A DNA stretch of 21,893 nucleotides. It comes from Victivallales bacterium (GTDB lineage: Bacteria > Verrucomicrobiota > Lentisphaeria > Victivallales > JAADHT01). The position numbers were made by a program, and so were the translations under genes. Below, piece by piece: positions 15,360-21,760 of this stretch. Every line of letters starts with the position of its first letter. Within the stretch, counting starts at the first letter, position 1. Location: the NCBI GenBank assembly GCA_016930955.1, contig JAFGFR010000005.1, forward strand, positions 1 through 21,893, given 5' to 3'. The notes under the pieces were generated by a model. The model did not search any database, had not been told where the DNA came from, and saw only the letters and a program-made list of their open reading frames with translations.

Positions 15360-15436
15360 GAGCAAGTTCCAAAACTCCGCGTGAACCGCGTTGGGAGCGC
15401 AGGCCGTGCAGCCACGGGTAGTTTTGAAATTGGCTC
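15360..15436 (+). repeat. TIR element copy G (77 bp minimal form)
   Basis: The left TIR GAGCAAGTTCCAAAACT (15360-15376) and perfect right TIR AGTTTTGAAATTGGCTC (15420-15436) enclose only CCGCGTGAACCGCGTTGGGA, GCGCAGGCC and GCAGCCACGGGT. It equals copy B with the interior removed, and shows that the two arms form a complete unit. Confidence 0.85.
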
Positions 15437-15438
15437 CA

Positions 15439-15504
15439 GGGCCAATTGCAAAGCATTGCATGGGCCCGCGTCGGACAGACACCCGGAGTTCTGCAAATCG
15501 GCTC
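15439..15504 (+). repeat. TIR element copy H (66 bp, degenerate)
   Basis: The left end GGGCCAATTGCAAAGCA (15439-15455) and right end AGTTCTGCAAATCGGCTC (15487-15504) are imperfect but mutually complementary over most of their length. It starts three bases after copy G and ends 24 bases before the aminopeptidase ATG. Copies F to H fill most of the 427-bp gap 15102-15528; the remainder (15102-15208 and 15301-15359) shows no gene. Confidence 0.65.
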
Positions 15505-15528
15505 AATAGTTCTTGATAAGGTTCTCTC

Positions 15529-16668
15529 ATGGCATCAAAGCTCATCTTCGCCAAAAGCAGCTCATGTGCCGACATGCTGTACGCCACAGGCTTTCTCGCC
15601 TTCGACCCATTCCTCTATTTCGAGACTGAAAAGGAGAAGGGCGTCATCGTCTCATCCCTCGAATTCGGAAGGGCTAGCAAGGAGGCGAGGAAGGGAATCA
15701 AAGTGTATGAACCAAGAGACCTTTTCGGCAGAAGGGCCGACCGAGTCTCCATTGCAACACTAATACAAAAACTCGACAGGCTATTCCCAAAAAACTCATG
15801 GTGCGTGCCGGCAGACTTCCCACTCAACATCGGATTGCAGCTCAAAAGACGAAAAATCAAGATCTCACCGGCTAGAAAACCCCTGTTCCCGGAGAGAACA
15901 CGCAAGAGCATACAAGAAGTCGCCGCAATAAAGGCAGCACTCTCTATCTCCGAGGCCGCCATGGCCAAAGCCATGCAAATCATCGTCGACTCGATAGTCT
16001 CCCGTGACGGAACGCTCATCCGCAACAAAGCTCCCTTGACCTCGGAAAAAATCAAGTTCGAGATATCAATGGTGCTTCTCGAGGCAGGCGCCCACGCCGA
16101 ATCCACTATCGTCGCGTGCGGCGGCCAGGCAGCAGACCCCCACAATTCCGGCTCAGGGCCAATACGTGCGGGGCAGCCCATTGTGATCGACATATTCCCG
16201 AGGCTCCTCGACCCCAGGGACCCTGCTATCCCCTCCGGATACTGGGGCGACATCACCAGGACATTCGTAAAAGGAAAGGCCCCGTACAGACTGCGGAAGG
16301 CATATGACGCAGTAAAGGAAGCTCGCGACAGAGCCAAGGATTTCATCAAACCCGGCGTCAGCGGCGCAGAGGCATTCAGAATAGCGGCAGACACACTCGA
16401 AAAACATGGATTCAAAACAGAAAAGGTCAATGGCGTGAACCAAGGCTTCTTCCATGGCCTGGGCCATGGTGTCGGCCTGGACATACACGAGCCTCCAGCT
16501 CTCTCTTTGCGAAATCCGCACCCGCTCGAGCAAGGAAACATCGTCACCGTCGAGCCCGGACTCTACTACCCAGACCTCGGAGGAATCCGGCTCGAGGACA
16601 TGGTGCTCGTCCAGAAAAACTCAAGCCTTACCCTAAACTCATTCCAAGACCACTTCGAGATCGATTAA
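15529..16668 (+). CDS. M24 family metallopeptidase (Xaa-Pro aminopeptidase-like)
   Basis: 379 aa, probably a cytoplasmic dimetal aminopeptidase that removes an N-terminal residue before proline, or a related M24 activity. The N-terminal third (1-125) is the creatinase-type domain. The pita-bread catalytic domain follows. Expected metal ligands are present: Asp221 (IDIFPR), Asp241 (GDITRTF), His313 (GLGHGVGLDIHE), Glu342 (VEPGLY) and Glu356 (RLEDMV); His204 (ADPHNSG) matches the conserved substrate-side His. About 13 residues (RLLDPRDPAIPSG) lengthen the loop between the first two ligands. No signal peptide is seen. ATG 15529 follows AAGG about nine bases upstream; TIR copy H lies directly upstream. 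Confidence 0.9.
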   Translation: MASKLIFAKSSSCADMLYATGFLAFDPFLYFETEKEKGVIVSSLEFGRASKEARKGIKVYEPRDLFGRRADRVSIATLIQKLDRLFPKNSWCVPADFPLNIGLQLKRRKIKISPARKPLFPERTRKSIQEVAAIKAALSISEAAMAKAMQIIVDSIVSRDGTLIRNKAPLTSEKIKFEISMVLLEAGAHAESTIVACGGQAADPHNSGSGPIRAGQPIVIDIFPRLLDPRDPAIPSGYWGDITRTFVKGKAPYRLRKAYDAVKEARDRAKDFIKPGVSGAEAFRIAADTLEKHGFKTEKVNGVNQGFFHGLGHGVGLDIHEPPALSLRNPHPLEQGNIVTVEPGLYYPDLGGIRLEDMVLVQKNSSLTLNSFQDHFEID

Positions 16669-16693
16669 CCTCTTTTTCCCAATAAGCACTTTG

Positions 16694-16721
16694 GCTTTTC
16701 ATAAAAACAATATAAATTCCC
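16694..16721 (+). promoter_or_regulatory. Weak candidate promoter for tRNA-Leu(UAA)
   Basis: TTGGCT (about 16692-16697) and an AT-rich TATAAATT (about 16711-16718) precede the tRNA by some 70 bases. Hexamer spacing is ambiguous (14 to 16 bases). This is the only promoter-like sequence I see between the aminopeptidase stop and the tRNA. Confidence 0.25.
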
Positions 16722-16789
16722 AATCTGTATGGAGCTTCAGACTCATCGGCATGCGGCTCCTGCACACGGCATCAGCCGCGTCCTCTCTC

Positions 16790-16874
16790 GCCCGGGTGGC
16801 GGAATGGCAGACGCAACGGACTTAAAATCCGTTTCCCGTAGGGAGTGGGGGTTCGAGTCCCCCCCCGGGCACCA
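16790..16874 (+). tRNA. tRNA-Leu (anticodon UAA)
   Basis: An 85-nt class II tRNA with encoded CCA. The acceptor stem GCCCGGG (16790-16796) pairs with CCCGGGC (16864-16870), discriminator A, then CCA. The anticodon stem ACGGA/TCCGT encloses CTTAAAA with anticodon TAA at 16823-16825. A long variable arm (CCCGTAGGGAG region) and GTTCGAGTCC T-loop fit tRNA-Leu. It decodes UUA and possibly UUG. Confidence 0.97.
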
Positions 16875-16893
16875 CACTCAAAATCAACGGCTA

Positions 16894-16922
16894 TTGATTT
16901 TCGTGCCGATTCGGGATACAAT
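16894..16922 (+). promoter_or_regulatory. Candidate promoter for 6-phosphofructokinase
   Basis: TTGATT (16894-16899), a 17-base spacer and TACAAT (16917-16922) give a good sigma70-type match between the tRNA and the pfk start. The predicted leader is about 55 bases. Confidence 0.6.
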
Positions 16923-16985
16923 AGAGGGTCGGTTGCAATTTGAACCCCAAGGCAGGCCTGGGTAAAGTTAAAGAATGGAGATGTT

Positions 16986-18104
16986 ATGTCGAGACACATA
17001 GGAGTTCTGACCAGCGGCGGAGATTGTCCGGGGCTGAACGCGGCCATCCGTGGCCTTGGCAAGTCGTGCATAAAAAACAGCATCGAGGTGACAGGCTTCC
17101 TCGACGGATTCCGCGGAGTCGCATTCGACCGCAGCATGAAGCTCAAGAAGGAGCATCTCACCGGCTTGCTGACAGACGGAGGGACTATACTCGGGACCAG
17201 CCGCGACAAACCCCACAAAATGCCCGTAGGCGGCAAAAACATGAACATGATCAGTTCGGTGGTGGAGACATACCAAAGGCATCACCTCGATGCCCTCGTA
17301 TGCATCGGCGGCGGCGGAACACAGAAAAACGCACTGCTCCTGAAAAAGGCCGGACTGAACATCCTTACGCTTCCGAAAACCATAGATAACGACATTTACG
17401 GGACGGACGTGAGCTTCGGGTTCGACACAGCTGTCGGCATTGCCACAGAAGCCATAGACCGTCTGCACTCCACGGCGACAAGCCACCATCGGAACATCAT
17501 CGTCGAGACAATGGGGCACAGGGCTGGCTGGCTGGCGTTGGGCGCAGGAACAGCAGGCGGGGCAGATGTGGTGCTCATCCCGGAGATCCCGTACAGCATC
17601 GAGAAAGTCGTCGAGGCCATCCGCATACGCCGCGCAGACGGCAAACGCTTCAGCATCATAGCCGTCGCCGAGGGAGCAATCAGCATCGAGGATAAAATCC
17701 TCATAGACCAGCTGCTTGCGCAAAAAAAAGCGGCCACGTCAAAGTCAAAGGCCGAGAAATTCTCGGGCTCACTCGAAGAGTTCCACAGGCAACATGTCTC
17801 CCACACAGTCAGACTTACAGATAAGATCACCGAGCTTACCGGGCAAGAGTCGCGGCTCACCATCCTTGGTCACCTCCAGCGAGGCGGCTCGCCATCCGCC
17901 GCCGACAGGCTGCTCGCAACCAGGCTGGGTGCCGCCGCCGCCGAGCTAATAGCAGAAAACCGCTTCGGATTCATGGTCGCGATACAAGGCGACTCGTGTG
18001 CGCCCGTGCCTCTCGAGGATGTCGCAGGAAGAAAAAAACTCGTGCCCCATGACCATCAGCTTGTTTGCGCAGCCAGACTCGTCGGCACCAGCTTTGGTGC
18101 CTGA
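16986..18104 (+). CDS. pfkA: 6-phosphofructokinase (PfkA superfamily)
   Basis: 372 aa cytoplasmic glycolytic enzyme that phosphorylates fructose 6-phosphate to the 1,6-bisphosphate. GGDCPGLNAAIR (11-22), the catalytic loop PKTIDND (130-136, Asp134 as base), FGFDTAV, the substrate-binding MGHRAGWLA and LGHLQRGGSPSAADR are all present. The phosphoryl-donor site is unusual: IGGGGTQ (108-113) has Gly where E. coli PFK has Asp103, and Lys131 stands where ATP enzymes of the E. coli type have Gly124. Lys at that position is shared with PPi-dependent and some atypical ATP-dependent enzymes, so the donor (ATP or PPi) cannot be settled from sequence alone. The start is supported by GGAG nine bases upstream. 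Copy I of the TIR family begins at the base after the stop codon. Confidence 0.93.
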   Translation: MSRHIGVLTSGGDCPGLNAAIRGLGKSCIKNSIEVTGFLDGFRGVAFDRSMKLKKEHLTGLLTDGGTILGTSRDKPHKMPVGGKNMNMISSVVETYQRHHLDALVCIGGGGTQKNALLLKKAGLNILTLPKTIDNDIYGTDVSFGFDTAVGIATEAIDRLHSTATSHHRNIIVETMGHRAGWLALGAGTAGGADVVLIPEIPYSIEKVVEAIRIRRADGKRFSIIAVAEGAISIEDKILIDQLLAQKKAATSKSKAEKFSGSLEEFHRQHVSHTVRLTDKITELTGQESRLTILGHLQRGGSPSAADRLLATRLGAAAAELIAENRFGFMVAIQGDSCAPVPLEDVAGRKKLVPHDHQLVCAARLVGTSFGA

Positions 18105-18230
18105 GAGCCAGTTTCAACCTAAACGAAGCGGTGAAATCTCATGAATGGCAGGGAAGATATTTGTATACAGCACTTTAAGATTATCTCTCTTTTCACTTTT
18201 CGGGTTAGAAAGAATTTCTGAGATTGGCTC
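18105..18230 (+). repeat. TIR element copy I (variant subfamily, 126 bp)
   Basis: It begins GAGCCAGTTTCAACCTAAAC directly after the pfk stop and ends CTGAGATTGGCTC at 18230, so the outer 6 to 8 bases match the TIR while the inner parts diverge. The segment AACCTAAACGAAGCGGTG recurs as AACCTAAATAAAGCAGTTG in copy L, defining a second subfamily. Confidence 0.5.
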
Positions 18231-18235
18231 TACTG

Positions 18236-18279
18236 TCAGACTTCTTGTTATGTTGAGCTCAACATAACAAGAAGTCTGA
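18236..18279. repeat. Perfect 44-bp palindrome between convergent genes
   Basis: Two 22-base arms are exactly complementary with no spacer. The left arm begins TCAGACTTCTTGTTATGTTG and the centre is GAGCTC (18255-18260). It lies between the stops of pfk (+) and the receiver-kinase (-), immediately after copy I. There is no T run on either side, so it is not a standard intrinsic terminator, but a transcript from either strand would form a 20-bp-plus hairpin. It may act as a bidirectional transcription end or RNA stabiliser (inference). Confidence 0.85.
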
Positions 18280-18306
18280 ACTTCATCGAGGCAAGGTTAT
18301 CTGGAC

Positions 18307-19644
18307 CTACTCCCAAGTCGGCTTCCTCAGCAGCAGAGTCCTGAGAAGTTTTTGTGTAAACCCCTCCTTGCCTTGGCTGCGGGCGTCCTGGTAGTCCAGC
18401 GCCTTGAGAATCTCGTCTGCCGAGGAGAACCTCTCATCCGGTTTTTTTGCCAGCATCTTTGCCAGCACATCCTGGAGGTACGGTGGGAAGGAGTTGTTAA
18501 TCTTCAGAGGCTCGATCGGGCGATGGTGTTTTATCGAGTTCATCATCTCCCCGATCGTCTCCCCGTGGAAAGGCTTGACTCCGGTGAGAAGCTCATAGGC
18601 TATGACCCCCATCGAGAAGATGTCCGACCTGCAGTCGCACTTGACGGAGTTCTCGAAGGACTCGGGAGACATGTAGGCCGGCGAGCCAAGCACCTCACGC
18701 GTGATCGTCAGCTCCGAATCCTCTATCTTCGCTATGCCGAAGTCGGTGAGCTTGATCTTCAAATCGTCGGTTATCAAAATGTTCCCGGGTTTGATGTCCC
18801 TGTGAAGAATGCCGAACTTGTGCACCGTGGCCAGCGCCTCAGCAAGCTGCCTGATTATATACATGCTCTGCTCGTTGGAGAAGTTCGCGGAACGAATGAT
18901 CTGGTTCAACGCCCTGCCCGGAATAAACTCCATGACAATGTAGGGAATCTGCTCGTCCTCAGATACACCGTATTCAAAAATCTTTATCACATTGGGATGG
19001 TCTATCTTTGAAAGTATCTCAGCCTCCCTGATGAATCGCTGCACCTTTGTCCGGTGCTCGCGGCTGCTGTTCTCTCGCCGCAGTATCTTCATCGCGTAGT
19101 AGTGCTTGCCCTTCTTGACCAGCAACACCACACCCATGTTTCCAGCGCCGAGCGTCCTGACAACCTCGTAGGCCTTGTGTGGCGAACCCATCTCGCTCGC
19201 AGTGCTGTGCGCTTTGCTGGCATGCACCAATGCCGACTCGACCCTCTCAATCAGCTTCTCAGGGGAAATGGGCTTGGAAAGGTAGTCGAAAGCTCCCTGT
19301 TTCACCGCACGCACCGCGTCATCAAGATCGGGATCGCCAGTTATCAGTATCACCTGCGTGGACCGGGAGTTGTCCCTGCAGTAGCTCAATACAGAGTCAG
19401 GCTCGGAGCCCGGGAGACTTATGTCGCTCAGAACCAAATCGTAGTTGACCGAACCAATTTTCCTGAACGCCTCCTCGCAGCTCCCGGCAACATCAACCAG
19501 ATAGTTGCACCCCAGAAGCGCGTCACGCAAAAAATCCCTCACAGGCAATTCATCGTCAACGACAAGGATCCTGGCCCACTTGCCCTTGATCGCAAAGTCG
19601 CTCCTCCCAGACTTGATTATCTCCTCCGTCGACTCAAGACCCAT
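18307..19644 (-). CDS. Response-regulator receiver fused to Ser/Thr protein kinase
   Basis: 445 aa, soluble. An N-terminal CheY-like receiver (about 24-140) has the acidic pair Asp30-Asp31, phospho-acceptor Asp74 (LSDISLP), Thr102 and Lys124 (SKP). A Hanks-type kinase (about 160-425) has LGAGNMG (165-171), Lys186 (AMK), alpha-C Glu207, HRDIKPGN (Asp283, Asn288), DFG 301-303 and SPE 326-328. It is an RD kinase with all catalytic residues. The design implies that a histidine-kinase phosphorelay controls Ser/Thr phosphorylation. The orphan hybrid histidine kinase at 2596-7032 is a possible but unproven partner. The start ATG 19644 directly follows GGAG, with a further AAGGG upstream. tRNA-Leu(UAG) lies 65 bases upstream on the same strand. 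Confidence 0.93.
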   Translation of the reverse strand: MGLESTEEIIKSGRSDFAIKGKWARILVVDDELPVRDFLRDALLGCNYLVDVAGSCEEAFRKIGSVNYDLVLSDISLPGSEPDSVLSYCRDNSRSTQVILITGDPDLDDAVRAVKQGAFDYLSKPISPEKLIERVESALVHASKAHSTASEMGSPHKAYEVVRTLGAGNMGVVLLVKKGKHYYAMKILRRENSSREHRTKVQRFIREAEILSKIDHPNVIKIFEYGVSEDEQIPYIVMEFIPGRALNQIIRSANFSNEQSMYIIRQLAEALATVHKFGILHRDIKPGNILITDDLKIKLTDFGIAKIEDSELTITREVLGSPAYMSPESFENSVKCDCRSDIFSMGVIAYELLTGVKPFHGETIGEMMNSIKHHRPIEPLKINNSFPPYLQDVLAKMLAKKPDERFSSADEILKALDYQDARSQGKEGFTQKLLRTLLLRKPTWE

Positions 19645-19709
19645 CTCCTAATTCCCTTCAGGCAGCTTCCCCCGATTCTATAGCCCATAAAAAAATCCGC
19701 ATTTAAAAG

Positions 19710-19794
19710 TGGTGCGCGAGGTGGGACTCGAACCCACATGTCGTTAGACACCAGATCCTAAATCTGGCGCGTCTGCCAATTTCGCCACCCGCGC
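19710..19794 (-). tRNA. tRNA-Leu (anticodon UAG)
   Basis: An 85-nt class II tRNA with encoded CCA (TGG at 19710-19712 on the plus strand). Acceptor GCGCGGG pairs with CTCGCGC with one G-U. Anticodon stem CCAGA/TCTGG encloses TTTAGGA with anticodon TAG (plus-strand 19758-19760). A long variable arm (GTCTAACGACAT region) and GTTCGAGTCC are present. It decodes CUA and, by wobble, other CUN codons. Confidence 0.97.
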
Positions 19795-20008
19795 ATCGCC
19801 CTCAAAACAAAAAATGAACCAACATAAACAAACAACATAATACAATAACGAAGACAATGCAAGCACCGTGGCGGAACATTTCGAGCCGCCCATACCTTCT
19901 GCAAACCTCCGGCTACAGCGAATTATATCACAACATGGCACTCGGCACAACTCCAAAAAGGCTCGCAGACAAGCTTCTTTGCCCGGCAATGCCGAAAACA
20001 TACCATCA
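19795..20008. other. Intergenic stretch upstream of tRNA-Leu(UAG)
   Basis: This AT-rich segment should contain the tRNA promoter reading leftward. TTGCAT and TATTAT can be found on the minus strand near 19835-19862, but the spacing is poor. I see no gene. The rest of the 629-bp gap to 20424 is taken by copy J, a candidate promoter and copy K. Confidence 0.5.
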
Positions 20009-20238
20009 GAGCCAATTTCAAATACTCCATGACTGACTTCTTTTCGGCATCGGATTCGGACTTGGCAACAGCGAAGGTGACGATAGAGTGCTGCATCTTC
20101 AGTGGGGGGATTCCGCCGCCGCCGCCCTCGCTGGCATGCATGCGAACCGCAAACTGTTGGATATGGGCCTGCTGATCGATTAGGACACCTGACTCGATGC
20201 GCAGCCGGGACAGGCACGCGGAGTTTTGCAATTGGATC
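20009..20238 (-). repeat. TIR element copy J (230 bp, foreign interior)
   Basis: The left end is GAGCCAATTTCAAATACT (20009-20026) and the right end AGTTTTGCAATTGGATC (20222-20238), preceded by GCACGCGG as in the family arm. The interior does not match A-G. Instead it is one open frame on the minus strand, annotated separately as a gene fragment. Confidence 0.7.
20027..20221 (-). pseudogene. Gene fragment inside TIR element copy J
   Basis: On the minus strand the interior reads without a stop for about 65 codons, with a protein-like composition: LSRLRIESGVLIDQQAHIQQ, FAVRMHASEGGGGGIPPL, then KMQHSIVTFAVAKSESD and AEKKSVMEY just before the TIR. There is no ribosome site, start or stop of its own. 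It looks like a piece of a gene captured between TIRs, or the remains of a gene into which TIRs were inserted. The source family is not recognised. Confidence 0.35.
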
Positions 20239-20265
20239 ACTTGGTAAAATAACTCGATTCCCCCC

Positions 20266-20293
20266 TTGCTTCCAGATATGGATATGGTAGATT
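20266..20293 (+). promoter_or_regulatory. Candidate promoter for the coiled-coil protein / rfbB operon
   Basis: TTGCTT (20266-20271), a 16-base spacer and TAGATT (20288-20293) are followed by AAGCCGG, the same downstream context as the candidate valS promoter. The predicted leader of about 120 bases would contain all of copy K. Confidence 0.45.
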
Positions 20294-20314
20294 AAGCCGG
20301 GTATTTTATATCGG

Positions 20315-20390
20315 GAACCGATTTCAGGACTACCCGTGCCCCCGCGGCTCGTTGCCCAGAGGGTCAGGACGGAGGTTTTGAAGTCGGCTG
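20315..20390 (-). repeat. TIR element copy K (76 bp, inverted orientation)
   Basis: The left end is GAACCGATTTCAGGACT (20315-20331) followed by ACCCGTG, which is the family's right arm read in reverse. The right end is GGTTTTGAAGTCGGCTG (20374-20390). It is therefore a diverged minimal copy in reverse orientation, 33 bases upstream of the coiled-coil gene and probably in its leader RNA. Confidence 0.65.
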
Positions 20391-20423
20391 CGTGACAACA
20401 TATTCGTGTTTGCGAGGTGATAA

Positions 20424-20717
20424 ATGAAAAAAATTCCGTTCATTCTTCTAGTTCTGGCATTGTCCACACCGGCCATCACAGGCGACTACGAGAAGCTTGA
20501 GAAACTCAGGGAGGAGAAAAGGAAGATTGCAGTGCAGATGCATCATAAGAGGGTCGAGCTCATAAAGAACACCCCTTCACTGATGGAGCTGCAGAAGCAG
20601 ATCATCTCCTTGCACAAGGAGCTTTCTATCCGAGTGGACAACAACAGCGAGATGCGCGAGCTGATAAACAAGCAGCGCGAGGTAGAGGCCCAGATAAGGC
20701 TTTTGGAGATGGACTGA
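20424..20717 (+). CDS. Small secreted coiled-coil protein
   Basis: 97 aa. MKKIPFILLVLALSTPAITG is a classic signal peptide (basic n-region, hydrophobic core, small residues before the likely cleavage site near 20). The mature 77 aa are almost wholly helical and charged (EKLEKLREEKRKIAVQM, LMELQKQIISLHKEL, ELINKQREVEAQIRLLEMD) with heptad spacing, so a periplasmic coiled coil is likely. A good ribosome site, GAGGTGAT, precedes ATG 20424. The stop is four bases before rfbB, so the two are co-transcribed. Function unknown; a link to envelope or surface polysaccharide is suggested only by position. Confidence 0.8.
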   Translation: MKKIPFILLVLALSTPAITGDYEKLEKLREEKRKIAVQMHHKRVELIKNTPSLMELQKQIISLHKELSIRVDNNSEMRELINKQREVEAQIRLLEMD

Positions 20718-20721
20718 CGCG

Positions 20722-21759
20722 ATGCACTGTATTCTTGTGACAGGCGGAGCAGGCTTCATAGGGCTGAATTTTGTCAAAATGCTGCTAAGGAAACACCCTG
20801 AGGTCAAGGTTGTAAACCTCGATGCCCTCACCTATGCCGGCAATCTGGCCAGCCTCGAGGACTGCATGGACAATCCGATGCACTGTTTTGTCCACGGCAA
20901 CATCCTCGACAAAGAGCTCGTCTCCTTTGTCATCAGGCGGCATTGCGTCGAGGGTGTGCTGAACTTTGCCGCAGAAAGTCATGTTGACAGGTCAATAGAC
21001 GCGCCGAGGATATTTTTCGAGACTAACGTGATGGGCACTTTGAATCTTCTGGAGTGCGCACGTGAGTGCGGGGTAAGGCGATTCCTCCAAGTCTCGACCG
21101 ACGAGGTCTACGGGTCCCTCGGCAAAGAGGGAGCCTTCTCCGAGGACTCGCCGGTGAAGCCGAATTCCCCCTACAGCGCCAGCAAGGCCGCCGCCGACCA
21201 CCTTGTCCACTCCTTTTATCATACCTTCGGGATGGACTGCGTCATAACAAGATGCTCCAACAACTACGGCCCTTACCAGTTTCCCGAGAAAATGATCCCG
21301 CTGTGCATCAGCAATATATGCAAGGGCATAGGTATCCCAGTCTATGGCGACGGGCTCCATGTGCGCGACTGGCTCTATGTGGAGGATCACTGCGTGGCGC
21401 TGTGGAAGGTCTTTAACGAAGCCGACGGTGGAGAGGTCTTCAATATCGGCGGCTGCAACGAGAGGCCCAATATCGAGACGGTCAAGACTTTGCTCAGCCT
21501 GCTCGAAGCCGATGAGTCTCTGATAACATTTGTGAAGGACCGCCCCGGGCATGACCGCAGATATGCAATTGACGCGTCAAAGATAATGACCCAACTAGGC
21601 TGGAGACCTTCCGTCTGCTTCGAGGAGGGGCTTGCCAAAACAGTGAAATGGTATCTTGACAACCAGCCGTGGCTCGAGGGCATAGCCACCGGAAGCTACC
21701 GCAAGATCAAACCTCCTGCCTTCGAGGATTGTCGGGGCTCGAGTGCTGATTCAGGTTGA
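20722..21759 (+). CDS. rfbB: dTDP-glucose 4,6-dehydratase
   Basis: 345 aa cytoplasmic extended short-chain dehydrogenase. It converts dTDP-glucose to dTDP-4-keto-6-deoxyglucose, the second step to dTDP-rhamnose and other deoxysugars of surface polysaccharide. The NAD-binding motif GGAGFIG (8-14), the active-site triad region STDEVYG with Thr126-Asp127-Glu128, and Tyr151-x3-Lys155 (YSASK) are present. SNNYGPYQFPEKMIP and the C-terminal RPGHDRRYAIDASK are hallmark segments of RfbB. Length is normal. GGAG lies about 12 bases upstream of the ATG, within the end of the preceding gene. The other dTDP-rhamnose genes are not in the window. Copy L of the TIR family starts one base after the stop codon. 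Confidence 0.95.
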   Translation: MHCILVTGGAGFIGLNFVKMLLRKHPEVKVVNLDALTYAGNLASLEDCMDNPMHCFVHGNILDKELVSFVIRRHCVEGVLNFAAESHVDRSIDAPRIFFETNVMGTLNLLECARECGVRRFLQVSTDEVYGSLGKEGAFSEDSPVKPNSPYSASKAAADHLVHSFYHTFGMDCVITRCSNNYGPYQFPEKMIPLCISNICKGIGIPVYGDGLHVRDWLYVEDHCVALWKVFNEADGGEVFNIGGCNERPNIETVKTLLSLLEADESLITFVKDRPGHDRRYAIDASKIMTQLGWRPSVCFEEGLAKTVKWYLDNQPWLEGIATGSYRKIKPPAFEDCRGSSADSG

Positions 21760-21760
21760 A

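Noticed and set aside
1147..15504. CRISPR array as an explanation of the repeated intergenic sequence
   Set aside because: Copies are dispersed over 20 kb, variable in size and bounded by inverted repeats, with no regular spacers and no cas gene.
16790..19794. The two tRNA-Leu genes as integration sites of a genomic island
   Set aside because: They face opposite directions, both are complete with CCA, and no integrase or duplicated tRNA 3' end was seen.
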